A stretch of DNA of 64,000 nucleotides from JAAYKT01 sp964408955 (GTDB taxonomy: Bacteria; Bacillota; Clostridia; Lutisporales; Lutisporaceae): the NCBI GenBank assembly GCA_964408955.1, contig CAYPBK010000006.1, forward strand, positions 17,783 through 81,782, in the 5' to 3' direction. The first letter of the stretch is position 1, and the number at the start of each line of letters is the position of its first letter. A program made the position numbers and the translations under genes. Positions 44,383 through 52,470 of the stretch are shown piece after piece. The notes under the pieces were generated by a model, which had not been told where the DNA came from, searched no databases, and saw nothing but the letters and a program-made list of their open reading frames with translations.

Positions 44383-45093
44383 ATGGATTTCTTAGAAAGA
44401 ACAGAATTATTAATAGGAAAAGAATCTGTTGAAAAATTAAAATCAAGCAAGGTTGCGGTATTCGGTATTGGCGGTGTTGGTTCTTATGTTGCTGAAGCTT
44501 TAGGCAGATGTGGTATTGGCAATATGGTGTTAATAGATTATGATATAATTAATAAAACAAATATTAATAGACAAATTCACTCAACTGTCAAAACAATTGG
44601 ACAAAATAAAGTTCAGGTTATGGCGGAAAGACTTAAGGAAATAAATCCTTGTATAAAAGTTGAAGCGCATAAAAGGGAATATAAGGGAGAGGCTGATGAG
44701 GAGCTTTTAAGCAACAGCTATGACTATGTTGTTGACGCAATAGACTCTGTACCGGCAAAAATAAGCTTAATAGTGAACTGTATAAATAAAAAAATTCCCA
44801 TTATCAGCTCAATGGGTGCGGGTTTTAAGCTTGATCCTACGAAATTTAAAGTTGCTGACATATATGAAACTAATACTTGCCCATTAGCAAGAATAATGAG
44901 ACATGAGCTAAAAAAACGAGGGGTAAAATCCTTAAAGGTTGTATATTCAACAGAAAAACCGATAAGCATTAAAAATACAAATAAAAGAAATAATAGACAA
45001 ATAGGCAGTATATCATTTGTACCCGCGGCAGCAGGATTGGTAATTGCTTCCGTTGTTGTCAAGGATTTGATAAGTATTGTTGACAGTTTATAA
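44383..45093 (+). CDS. tcdA: tRNA threonylcarbamoyladenosine dehydratase
   Basis: A 236-residue E1-like enzyme of the TcdA/CsdL family with AVFGIGGVGSYVAEALGRCGIGNMVLIDYDIINKTNINRQ (nucleotide-binding, about residues 28-67), DAIDSVPAKISLI and the adenylation region ISSMGAGFKLDPTKFKVADI. It cyclises t6A to ct6A in tRNA. Its RBS is weak (AAAGGTAA). The 3' end holds the promoter of the next gene. Confidence 0.92.
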   Translation: MDFLERTELLIGKESVEKLKSSKVAVFGIGGVGSYVAEALGRCGIGNMVLIDYDIINKTNINRQIHSTVKTIGQNKVQVMAERLKEINPCIKVEAHKREYKGEADEELLSNSYDYVVDAIDSVPAKISLIVNCINKKIPIISSMGAGFKLDPTKFKVADIYETNTCPLARIMRHELKKRGVKSLKVVYSTEKPISIKNTNKRNNRQIGSISFVPAAAGLVIASVVVKDLISIVDSL

Positions 45094-45108
45094 CCGTTAT
45101 AGTATTAT
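45080..45108 (+). promoter_or_regulatory. sigma-A promoter of the CsoR-family gene
   Basis: TTGACA (45080-45085), an exact 17-bp spacer and TATTAT (45103-45108). The -35 lies inside the 3' end of tcdA. Confidence 0.75.
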
Positions 45109-45109
45109 T

Positions 45110-45128
45110 TATACCATTAGGGGGTATA
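45110..45128 (+). promoter_or_regulatory. operator-like palindrome over the transcription start
   Basis: TATACCATTAGGGGGTATA, an imperfect dyad with a G-tract, the style of CsoR/RcnR-family operators. It covers the predicted +1 (about 45115), and its G-tract doubles as the RBS. Confidence 0.5.
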
Positions 45129-45131
45129 TTT

Positions 45132-45401
45132 ATGGAACAAAATAAAGATGAAGTAAGATTGCAAATAATAAACCGGCTCAAAAAAATAGAAGGGCAGGTA
45201 AAAGGCATTCAAAGAATGGTAGATGACGGGAAATGCTGTGAAGACATAATGATTCAAATTTCAGCAATCAGAGCTGCTATAAATAAAGTAGGAGGCATTA
45301 TACTGGATACCTATATTAAAGAGTGTTTGATTACCTCTTTAAGAAATGATGATGATAAAATAAACGATATAATAGATACTATAGTTAAGTATGTAAAATG
45401 A
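45132..45401 (+). CDS. CsoR/FrmR/CstR-family (DUF156) transcriptional repressor
   Basis: An 89-residue all-helical repressor with INRLKKIEGQVKGIQRMVDDGKCCEDIMIQISAIRAAINKVGGIILDTYIKEC. Cys35 and Cys36 lie at the first ligand position and Cys65 at the last, but the histidine of copper sensors (CsoR His61) is Tyr61. A canonical Cu(I) site is therefore absent. Sulfur, persulfide or another ligand is possible, but this is inference. It is probably autoregulated through the palindrome over its own start site. It is followed closely by the rseC-like gene. Confidence 0.88.
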   Translation: MEQNKDEVRLQIINRLKKIEGQVKGIQRMVDDGKCCEDIMIQISAIRAAINKVGGIILDTYIKECLITSLRNDDDKINDIIDTIVKYVK

Positions 45402-45414
45402 AAGGCTTGCTAAC

Positions 45415-45849
45415 ATGATTGAAAAAGGACGAATTGTAGAAGTAGAAAACGATAATGCCAAGGTTATAATAACAAGACATGCCGCATGTGGTGATTGCGG
45501 TGCTTGTCAAATAGGAAAAGACAATTTGAATATGATAATAGTTGCTGACAATAAAATCGGGGCTAAAAAAAATGATCAGGTTATATTAGAGCTTAATACG
45601 GAAAATTTTCTTTTTGCCAGCTTTATTTTTTATGGCATACCTTTACTGGCTTTGCTGCTTGGTATTTCTTTGCCTTATTATTTTTTGCGCCGTGCCGGAA
45701 ATACCTCTGATTCTGTACAATTAACATCCTCAATAATCGGTTTATTGTCCTTAACAATAACCTATTTACTGATAAGAAGAAATGAAAAAAGATTTAAAAA
45801 TATGAAAAAGTTTAAATCTAAGATAGTTGAAATAATAAGTAAAGATTAA
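45415..45849 (+). CDS. SoxR-reducing system protein RseC family
   Basis: A 144-residue RseC-type protein. The N-terminal domain carries the cysteine set HAACGDCGACQIGK (about residues 21-34), and two membrane helices follow (FLFASFIFYGIPLLALLLGISLPYYFL and a second near 100-118). RseC relatives accompany Rnf/Rsx electron-transfer complexes, feeding redox control; no rnf genes are in view. It sits 13 bp after the CsoR-family gene, so the redox cysteines and the Cys-based regulator may share an operon. Confidence 0.85.
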   Translation: MIEKGRIVEVENDNAKVIITRHAACGDCGACQIGKDNLNMIIVADNKIGAKKNDQVILELNTENFLFASFIFYGIPLLALLLGISLPYYFLRRAGNTSDSVQLTSSIIGLLSLTITYLLIRRNEKRFKNMKKFKSKIVEIISKD

Positions 45850-45910
45850 TAACAGTTACTGTTCACACATGTTTTAAGACTATTGATTTTGCCAAAGATT
45901 GCATTATTGA
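45850..45910 (+). repeat. dispersed intergenic repeat, partial copy C
   Basis: The CAGTTACTGTTCACA stretch and the later AAAGATTGCATTA match the left part of copy B (37600-37657) at roughly 70 percent by eye. Confidence 0.4.
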
Positions 45911-46025
45911 AAATCTTAAGATTTGTTAGTGAAATGAAGGATAAGCGAATCATATAAAAAATACTAAATTCAATATTTTGATAAAGCGCTATATTGAATT
46001 TACACAAATGTGAAGGAAGGTTAAT

Positions 46026-47255
46026 ATGGATTTTAATGAAATTAGAAAAACAGATGCTGAGATAGCGGACAAAATAGAAAAGGAGCTTGAGAGGCAAAGA
46101 AACAATATTGAATTAATAGCCTCGGAAAACTTTGTAAGCACTAGTGTTATGTCAGCGATGGGTACCGTTTTAACAAACAAATATGCGGAAGGCTACCCTG
46201 CCCATAGGTACTATGGCGGCTGCGAGCACGTAGACGAAGTTGAAAACATCGCCAGAGACAGATTAAAAAAGCTGTTTGATGCAGAGCACGCGAATGTTCA
46301 ACCACACTCCGGCGCAAATGCAAACATTGGTACTTATTTTGCCGTTCTTAAACCCGGTGATATTGTATTGGGAATGGACTTATCTCACGGCGGACATTTA
46401 ACCCACGGAAGCCCTGTTAATATATCAGGTAAGTATTATCAATTCGTTTCCTATGGCGTAAGTGAAAAAACAGGAAGAATAGATTATGACCTTGTCAGGG
46501 AGCTGGCATTAAAGAATAAGCCAAAGCTTATCGTTGCCGGTGCAAGTGCTTACCCCAGAATTATTGATTTTAAAATATTCAGCGATATAGCTAATGAAAT
46601 AGATGCTCTCTTTATGGTAGATATGGCTCATATAGCGGGACTGGTGGCAGCTAAGCTCCATCCAAATCCAGTAGAATATGCTGATTTTGTAACTACTACA
46701 ACCCATAAGACTCTTAGAGGACCACGAGGCGGGGCAATACTTTGCAAAGAAGAATATGCAAAGCTTATTGATAAATCAATATTTCCCGGTACTCAGGGCG
46801 GACCTTTAATGCATGTTATAGCAGCAAAAGCGGTTTGTTTTAAAGAAGCTATGACAGAGGATTTTGTATTATATCAAAAACAAGTTATAAAAAACGCACA
46901 AATACTATCTCAGCAGCTTATAGAAGAAGGCTTTAATATTATTTCCGGCGGTACAGACAATCATTTAATCCTAATAGATTTGCGAAATAAATACGTTACG
47001 GGTAAAGAAGCAGAACAACTATTGGATAAGGCCGGAATAACAGTAAATAAAAACACTGTTCCTTTTGACACCCAGAGCCCCTTTATAACAAGTGGCATAA
47101 GAATTGGCACACCTGCTATTACAACAAGGGGGTTTAAAGACGAGGATATGATAGAAATAGGTAAGATTATATCATTTTTAATCTCAAATCCCGAAAAGAT
47201 TGAAGCTGCAAATAGCAGAGTAAAAGCCCTTACAGATAAATATCCATTATATTAA
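46026..47255 (+). CDS. glyA: serine hydroxymethyltransferase
   Basis: A 409-residue SHMT. The N-terminal RQRNNIELIASENFVS is followed by NKYAEGYPAHRYYGGCEHVDEVE, SHGGHLTHGSPVN, DMAHIAGLVAA and the PLP lysine in TTTHKTLRGPRGG (near 228). It interconverts serine and glycine with tetrahydrofolate. GAAGGAAGG precedes the ATG. The 176-bp upstream gap contains a partial copy of the dispersed repeat, and no riboswitch is recognised. Confidence 0.96.
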   Translation: MDFNEIRKTDAEIADKIEKELERQRNNIELIASENFVSTSVMSAMGTVLTNKYAEGYPAHRYYGGCEHVDEVENIARDRLKKLFDAEHANVQPHSGANANIGTYFAVLKPGDIVLGMDLSHGGHLTHGSPVNISGKYYQFVSYGVSEKTGRIDYDLVRELALKNKPKLIVAGASAYPRIIDFKIFSDIANEIDALFMVDMAHIAGLVAAKLHPNPVEYADFVTTTTHKTLRGPRGGAILCKEEYAKLIDKSIFPGTQGGPLMHVIAAKAVCFKEAMTEDFVLYQKQVIKNAQILSQQLIEEGFNIISGGTDNHLILIDLRNKYVTGKEAEQLLDKAGITVNKNTVPFDTQSPFITSGIRIGTPAITTRGFKDEDMIEIGKIISFLISNPEKIEAANSRVKALTDKYPLY

Positions 47256-47295
47256 TCTAATCACTCTTTGGCAGGCAAGGAATTATTGCTATAAT

Positions 47296-47324
47296 AGAAG
47301 TAGACATGCTCTACTTCTTTTTTT
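47296..47324 (+). terminator. rho-independent terminator after glyA
   Basis: 9-bp stem AGAAGTAGA and TCTACTTCT, loop CATGC, then a run of T. Confidence 0.92.
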
Positions 47325-47393
47325 ACTTACAATAATTTCTTCATGTTATAGGGATGACGACAATATAATAAAGATTTAAATAAGAGGTGCGTT

Positions 47394-48806
47394 ATGGGTG
47401 TAAATTTAATATATAAATCGATTTTAGAAGCTATAATTGAAAACATAAATGCAGGAATACACGTTGTAGATAATGAAGGTAAAACAATATTTTACAACAA
47501 ATTCATGAGTGAATTAGAAGGCCTGGATGTGAATGAAGTAATGGGGAAAGGAATAAAGGAGATCTTCCCTTTTTTTACAGAGGACACCAGCACTATATTG
47601 ACTGTGTTAAAAACAGGAAAGCCTATCTATCTGAGCAATCAAACCTATCTTAACTCCTATGGGAAACAAATAAATGCTATTAATAGTACAATACCTTTTA
47701 AAATATCGCCGGATAAATACGGGGCAGTGGAAATTGCCAAGGACATTACTAAAGAAAAAGAATTACTAAAAAAGCTGGAAATACTGCAACAGGAATTAGC
47801 AACTAATGATTCAAACACAAGCAATTTAAAAGGCTACACTTTTAAATGTCTAATAGGAGAAGATGATGAGTTTTTAAATACAATATCCTATGCAAAATCA
47901 GCATCAAAATCCTCTTCTACAGTTTTAGTTTATGGAGAAACAGGTACAGGCAAGGAGCTTTTTGCTCAAAGTATACATAATGAAAGCAATAGACAATCCA
48001 AAGCTTTTATTGCCCAAAACTGTGCCGCTTTGCCCGAAACCCTTCTGGAAGGCATTTTATTTGGCACTGTTAAAGGCAGCTTCACGGGAGCTGTTAACCG
48101 GCCCGGATTGTTTGAACAGGCAAATGGCGGAACACTCTTGCTGGATGAAATAAACTCAATGGGGCTCCCTTTGCAAGCAAAGCTTTTAAGAGTTCTTCAG
48201 GAGGGATTCATAAGGAGATTAGGGGGTTTAACAGATATACCCTGTGATGTTAGAATTATTGCAACAACAAACGAAGAGCCTCTTAAAGCGATAGAGCGAA
48301 ATGCTCTTAGGAAGGATTTGTATTACAGATTAAATGTCGTGAACATACGTATACCTCCTTTAAGAGAGAGAAAAAGCGACATCCCTTTATTAGCCGAGCA
48401 TTTCATAAAAAAATATAATTTAGTATTGCAAAAAGATGTTTGGGACATATCAAATGAAGTTAAAAACTTTTTATTACAATATAGTTGGCCCGGTAATGTA
48501 AGAGAATTAGAAAATAATATCGAAAGCGCTATGAATATGATTGATAAGGAACATATACTTAAGCCGGAACACTTTTCTGCAAAATTTAAGGATATGATAT
48601 CAAAAACTAAAGAGGCAGAAAGCATCAAATATGTATTTGACGAAGAAAAAACCTTAGATGATGTTCTAAGCACAATAGAAAAAGAACTGATTCAAAACTC
48701 ATTGAAAGAAAGTGCATATAATATAACAAGAGCTTCAGAAAAGCTGGGGATAAAAAGACAGAGCCTGCAGCATAAAATTAAAAAATATAAAATCCAAATA
48801 AAATAG
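47394..48806 (+). CDS. PAS-domain sigma-54-dependent activator (ornithine operon regulator)
   Basis: A 470-residue bacterial enhancer-binding protein. It has an N-terminal PAS sensor (about residues 10-120; NAGIHVVDNEGKTIFYNKFM), then an AAA+ domain with Walker A YGETGTGKELFAQSIH (about residue 180), GSFTGA (a variant of the GAFTGA sigma-54 contact loop), Walker B GGTLLLDEINSM and arginine-finger region LRKDLYYRLNVVNIRIPPLRER. A Fis-type helix-turn-helix closes it (NITRASEKLGIKRQSLQHKIKKY). It lies just upstream of the sigma-54 promoter and three palindromes that precede ord, so control of ornithine fermentation is a strong inference. The PAS ligand is unknown. Confidence 0.9.
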   Translation: MGVNLIYKSILEAIIENINAGIHVVDNEGKTIFYNKFMSELEGLDVNEVMGKGIKEIFPFFTEDTSTILTVLKTGKPIYLSNQTYLNSYGKQINAINSTIPFKISPDKYGAVEIAKDITKEKELLKKLEILQQELATNDSNTSNLKGYTFKCLIGEDDEFLNTISYAKSASKSSSTVLVYGETGTGKELFAQSIHNESNRQSKAFIAQNCAALPETLLEGILFGTVKGSFTGAVNRPGLFEQANGGTLLLDEINSMGLPLQAKLLRVLQEGFIRRLGGLTDIPCDVRIIATTNEEPLKAIERNALRKDLYYRLNVVNIRIPPLRERKSDIPLLAEHFIKKYNLVLQKDVWDISNEVKNFLLQYSWPGNVRELENNIESAMNMIDKEHILKPEHFSAKFKDMISKTKEAESIKYVFDEEKTLDDVLSTIEKELIQNSLKESAYNITRASEKLGIKRQSLQHKIKKYKIQIK

Positions 48807-48827
48807 AAAATATGTTAATTATTTAAG

Positions 48828-48850
48828 GCGGCTAAGCCGCTTTTTATTTT
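48828..48850 (+). terminator. terminator after the activator gene
   Basis: GCGGC and GCCGC around TAA, then TTTTTATTTTT. It separates the regulator from the ornithine operon. Confidence 0.85.
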
Positions 48851-48921
48851 TAAATAAATTAATACATATAACAAATATTTTAGGTAAAAATTAAAAATGG
48901 GTAATGCTATTTTCCTATATT

Positions 48922-48939
48922 GTGCAAAATATTTTGCAC
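48922..48939 (+). promoter_or_regulatory. upstream activating palindrome 1
   Basis: GTGCAAAATATTTTGCAC, a perfect 18-bp dyad. It shares GCAAAWATWTTTGC with the two downstream palindromes; its centre is 85 bp before that of palindrome 2. Confidence 0.7.
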
Positions 48940-49008
48940 CGTATGGTTTAAGTCTTCGTTTAATCCTAAGATTGTTGATCCATGCAAGGGAAAGGAAAAA
49001 ACTTCACA

Positions 49009-49022
49009 GCAAATATATTTGC
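49009..49022 (+). promoter_or_regulatory. upstream activating palindrome 2
   Basis: GCAAATATATTTGC, a perfect 14-bp dyad, centre exactly 20 bp from the next palindrome. Confidence 0.75.
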
Positions 49023-49026
49023 ACAG

Positions 49027-49044
49027 TAGCAAATATATTTGCTA
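49027..49044 (+). promoter_or_regulatory. upstream activating palindrome 3
   Basis: TAGCAAATATATTTGCTA, a perfect 18-bp dyad about 120 bp before the -24 element, a typical enhancer distance for sigma-54 activators. Confidence 0.75.
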
Positions 49045-49161
49045 TTGTCCCTATATCATGAATATTTTGAAAATTTAACGAGTAAAAGCAAGCAATAATC
49101 CTTGTTTTTTATAGATAAATAGGAAAAACAATAAAATATACCGCTTTTGTCCAATATCGAC

Positions 49162-49177
49162 TGGCATGAGAATTGCA
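49162..49177 (+). promoter_or_regulatory. sigma-54 (-24/-12) promoter of the ornithine operon
   Basis: TGGCATGAGAATTGCA, with GG at 49163-49164 and GC at 49175-49176 separated by exactly 10 bp, matching the TGGCAC-N5-TTGC consensus. It lies 48 bp before the ord ATG. Confidence 0.85.
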
Positions 49178-49224
49178 TATTAATTAAAGCAAATACTTTA
49201 TTATTTAATTTAAGGAGGATAAAC

Positions 49225-50274
49225 ATGGAAAGAGAAAATGTAAAAGTAATTATTTGGGGTTTAGGCTCAATGGGCGGCGGAATGGCTGAAATGATTTTAA
49301 AAAAGAAAGGCATTGAAGTTGTCGGTGTCGTCGGCAGGGGTGCCAAAATTGGCAAAAGCATGTATGAATTTTTAAGCGTTGAGCGAGGAAATAACCCGGA
49401 TATCATAATCGGCTCTCCTGAAGATGTAATTAAAGAAAAGGCTGCTGATGTCGTTCTTATTTGTACTGACTCTTTTGTTAAAAATACATTCGATAAAATT
49501 AAATTTTGCTTAGAAAAGAAAATAAACGTCATATCAAGTGCAGAAGAAATGTCATATCCAAAACAACAAGAACCTGAATTAGCAGCCGAGATGGATAAAA
49601 TAGCTAAGGAAAACGGAGTAACAGTATTAGGTACAGGTATAAACCCCGGATTAATCATGGATTTATTGGTAGTATGCTTAACAGGGTGCTGTATTGACGT
49701 AGACCATGTAACTGCAAGAAGAGTAAACAGTTTATCACCTTTCGGACCATTAGTAATGCATGAACAAGGCATTGGTACAACAGTAGAAGAATTCAACGAA
49801 GGTGCAGCGACAGGGAAAATAGCCGGTCATGTAGGCTTTAATGAATCAATTGCAATGATAGCAGACGCATTAGGCTGGAAATTAAGCGGAGAAGTAAAGC
49901 AATCAATGGAGCCTATTGTAACAAATGTATATAGAAAATCCCCCCATGCGGAGGTACAACCGGGTTATGTAGCCGGATGCGCAATGAAAGGCTTTGGCTA
50001 TGTTGACGGTGAATTAAAAATTGAAATGGATCACCCCCAGCAGATAGAGCCTGAGCTTGAAGGAACAAATACAGGAGATTATGTAATAATAAAAGGAACT
50101 CCTAATGTTAATGTAGCAAATCAACCTGAGGTACCCGGAGGAATCGGTACAATTGCTATGTGTGTAAATATGATACCTCATGTTATAAATGCAAAACCCG
50201 GATTGAGGACAATGATCGATTTACCTGTACCGAGGGCTATGATGGGTGACGTAAGGGATTTAATAGAAAGATAA
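49225..50274 (+). CDS. ord: 2,4-diaminopentanoate dehydrogenase
   Basis: A 349-residue NAD(P)-dependent dehydrogenase with the N-terminal dinucleotide fold VKVIIWGLGSMGGGMAEMIL, VVGVVGRGAKIGKS, VVLICTDSFVKNT, GTGINPGLIMDLLV and HEQGIGTTVEEFNEG. It oxidatively deaminates 2,4-diaminopentanoate to 2-amino-4-oxopentanoate in ornithine fermentation. AAGGAGGAT fixes ATG 49225; an in-frame ATG-less extension to 49147 would run through the sigma-54 promoter. It is the first gene of the operon. Confidence 0.93.
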   Translation: MERENVKVIIWGLGSMGGGMAEMILKKKGIEVVGVVGRGAKIGKSMYEFLSVERGNNPDIIIGSPEDVIKEKAADVVLICTDSFVKNTFDKIKFCLEKKINVISSAEEMSYPKQQEPELAAEMDKIAKENGVTVLGTGINPGLIMDLLVVCLTGCCIDVDHVTARRVNSLSPFGPLVMHEQGIGTTVEEFNEGAATGKIAGHVGFNESIAMIADALGWKLSGEVKQSMEPIVTNVYRKSPHAEVQPGYVAGCAMKGFGYVDGELKIEMDHPQQIEPELEGTNTGDYVIIKGTPNVNVANQPEVPGGIGTIAMCVNMIPHVINAKPGLRTMIDLPVPRAMMGDVRDLIER

Positions 50275-50284
50275 CATAAAGAAA

Positions 50285-50317
50285 ATATATAGGGGAGAAT
50301 TATTCTCCTCTATATAT
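50285..50317 (+). other. stable hairpin between ord and ortA
   Basis: 15-bp stem (one G-T pair) from 50285-50299 and 50303-50317 with a TTA loop. It has no downstream T-run, so it looks more like a processing or mRNA-stability element than a full terminator. Confidence 0.6.
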
Positions 50318-50364
50318 TAATTATCACTAATATTTAAATAATTTAAGGAAAGTGAGGCATTGCT

Positions 50365-50670
50365 ATGGAAATTGCAAAAAAAGGCGATTGGGTTCAAATA
50401 CATCAGATTGTTTTGAAACCTGAAGAAAGAGCGGAGCATTTACCTGAAGACACAAAAAAAGTTCCTTTGGAATTATGGGTTAAAGGATTTGCACAACATG
50501 AAGCAAAAATAGGCGAAAGTATTGAAATCGAAACTGTAACCGGGAGAAAAATAATTGGTGAATTGTTTGCTATAAACCCCAGATATATTCACGATTTTGG
50601 TGATTATGTTCCGGAACTGACTAAAATTGATATGCAGCTAAAAAATGAATTATTCGGAGGTGACAATTAA
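50365..50670 (+). CDS. ortA: 2-amino-4-oxopentanoate thiolase, small (alpha) subunit
   Basis: A 101-residue protein with KKGDWVQIHQIVLKPEERAEHLPEDTKKVPLELWVKGF, matching OrtA. With OrtB it cleaves 2-amino-4-oxopentanoate using CoA to acetyl-CoA and alanine. It precedes ortB with a TAATG stop-start overlap, as expected for subunits made in equal amounts. GGAAAGTGAGG precedes the ATG. Confidence 0.9.
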   Translation: MEIAKKGDWVQIHQIVLKPEERAEHLPEDTKKVPLELWVKGFAQHEAKIGESIEIETVTGRKIIGELFAINPRYIHDFGDYVPELTKIDMQLKNELFGGDN

Positions 50671-52091
50671 TGGCTAAAGATAATTCTTATTCAGCAGTTA
50701 TGGGCAGAAAAAACGAAATAATGAAAAATGCCATAGGAATTGACTACAGTATTTTTGAATCCGGAGGGATTGCATTTGATTACGAAAGAATGATGAGAGA
50801 AGCCGGATACTCCTTAGATGAAATTCAAGAAATACAAGGAAATACGGGAGTCGGTAACACACCAATACTGGAAATGAAAAACTTGACTGCATTGGCAAGG
50901 AAATATGCTCAGAAAGGTAAAGGAGCAAGAATCTTTATTAAGGATGAAGCAGCTAACCCATCCGGAAGCTTTAAAGCCAGAAGAGCAGCTAATGCCGTAT
51001 ATCATGCAAAAAGAATGGGCTATAAAGGAGTAATCGCTGCAACCAGCGGTAACTATGGCGCTGCAGTAGCATCCCAGGCTGCCATGGCGGGACTGAAATG
51101 CATCGTAGTACAGGAATGCTATGATAGTAAAATGCTTGGACAACCTGAAATACTAGAAAAGCAAAGGGTTTGCGAATCATACGGTGCAGAGGTTGTGCAA
51201 CTTTCCGTAGGACCGGAGCTATTCTACACCTTCTTGCTTTTACTGGAGGAAACAGGTTATTTTAACGCATCACTTTATACTCCTTTTGGAATTGCAGGCG
51301 TAGAAACATTAGGTTACGAATTAGTAATGCAATTCAGAGAAAAACTCGGTAAGGACCCCGACAAAGTACTTATAACTCATGCCGGAGGAGGCAATGTAAC
51401 AGGTACTGCAAGAGGTATAATTAAATCAGGTGCAGAAAACGTCGAGGTAGTTGGGGCAAGTGTTGATTTATCAGGCTTACACATGGCATCGGATTACGAT
51501 TTTAACAGAAAATCCTTTACTACAGGTCATACAGGCTTTGGTATTCCATTTGCTACATGGCCGGACAGAGCGGATGTACCGAGAAATGCTGCCAGACCGT
51601 TAAGATATCTGGATAGATATATAATCGTTAAACAAGGCGAAGTATTCTATATCACGGAGGCACTTTCCGTACTTGAAGGGATTGAAAGAGGTCCTGCAGG
51701 AAATACATCACTGACGGCAGCTTTTGCATTGGCACAGGAAATGGATGAGGACCAGACTATAATAGTTCAGGAAACTGAATATACGGGCGCTGGCAAGCAC
51801 CCTATGCCGCAGATAAGCTTCGCAAAGCAAAATGGAATTGAAATACTATTTGGTGATACGGAAAAAGAAACACCCGGAAAGAATATAATATTCCCTGATT
51901 CACCAAGCAGAATAAAAATTAGGGATTTTGACTTAGATAAAGCACGAACATCCTATATAAAAAATGCTGTAAATAACTACGGTAAAAAAGAAATAAGCAA
52001 GGAAGATTTTGATTTTATTATAAAGGATGCTAACAGTAACGAAGAATTTGTATCCGGAGTTTTGAAAGAACAGGGAGTAAATATTAAATAA
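50670..52091 (+). CDS. ortB: 2-amino-4-oxopentanoate thiolase, PLP (beta) subunit
   Basis: A 473-residue fold-type II PLP enzyme resembling threonine synthase and cysteine synthase. The Schiff-base lysine is in NPSGSFKARRAANAVYHA (near residue 103), ATSGNYGAAVASQAAMAG binds the substrate carboxylate, and THAGGGNVTGTARG binds the PLP phosphate. It is the catalytic partner of OrtA in the thiolytic cleavage that ends ornithine oxidation. GGAGGTGA, in the end of ortA, is its RBS. Confidence 0.93.
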   Translation: MAKDNSYSAVMGRKNEIMKNAIGIDYSIFESGGIAFDYERMMREAGYSLDEIQEIQGNTGVGNTPILEMKNLTALARKYAQKGKGARIFIKDEAANPSGSFKARRAANAVYHAKRMGYKGVIAATSGNYGAAVASQAAMAGLKCIVVQECYDSKMLGQPEILEKQRVCESYGAEVVQLSVGPELFYTFLLLLEETGYFNASLYTPFGIAGVETLGYELVMQFREKLGKDPDKVLITHAGGGNVTGTARGIIKSGAENVEVVGASVDLSGLHMASDYDFNRKSFTTGHTGFGIPFATWPDRADVPRNAARPLRYLDRYIIVKQGEVFYITEALSVLEGIERGPAGNTSLTAAFALAQEMDEDQTIIVQETEYTGAGKHPMPQISFAKQNGIEILFGDTEKETPGKNIIFPDSPSRIKIRDFDLDKARTSYIKNAVNNYGKKEISKEDFDFIIKDANSNEEFVSGVLKEQGVNIK

Positions 52092-52104
52092 AGGAGGGTT
52101 TATC

Positions 52105-52470
52105 TTGAAAAGACCGGATGATTATATAACAAGGCGTAAGCACCTAGAAAACTTAACCGAAGATGAACTGAAAAATAGATTTTGGGAATTAGCTGATAAA
52201 ATAGTTGAGCCAATGCTGGAAATGGGCTATAAAAACACCACTCCTGCAATAGAAAGGAGCATTCTCTTGCGTATGGGCTTCTCCAGTCTTGAAGCGAAGC
52301 CGATAGTAGAGGGTGTTATGAAAAAAGGTTTAATGGGTAAAGGCGCGGGAAATGTTGTTTGGAGATTATCAAAGAAACTTGGTATTTCAGTGAGAGATGC
52401 GGGTCTGGCTTTGACAGAAGATAAATATTGGGACGACGTTGACACTCTTTTTGAAGGAGGGAGCAAATAA
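52105..52470 (+). CDS. oraS: D-ornithine 4,5-aminomutase, S subunit
   Basis: A 121-residue OraS (KRPDDYITRRKHLENLTEDELKNRFWELADKIVEPMLE...). It forms a heterodimer with OraE and contributes to the B12/PLP-dependent shift of the omega-amino group of D-ornithine to C4. AAAGGAGGG precedes the TTG start. The stop overlaps the oraE ATG (TAATG), giving coupled translation. Confidence 0.93.
   Translation: MKRPDDYITRRKHLENLTEDELKNRFWELADKIVEPMLEMGYKNTTPAIERSILLRMGFSSLEAKPIVEGVMKKGLMGKGAGNVVWRLSKKLGISVRDAGLALTEDKYWDDVDTLFEGGSK

Noticed and set aside
45850..46025. Glycine or tetrahydrofolate riboswitch before glyA
   Set aside because: No matching conserved cores; the region is explained in part by the dispersed repeat.
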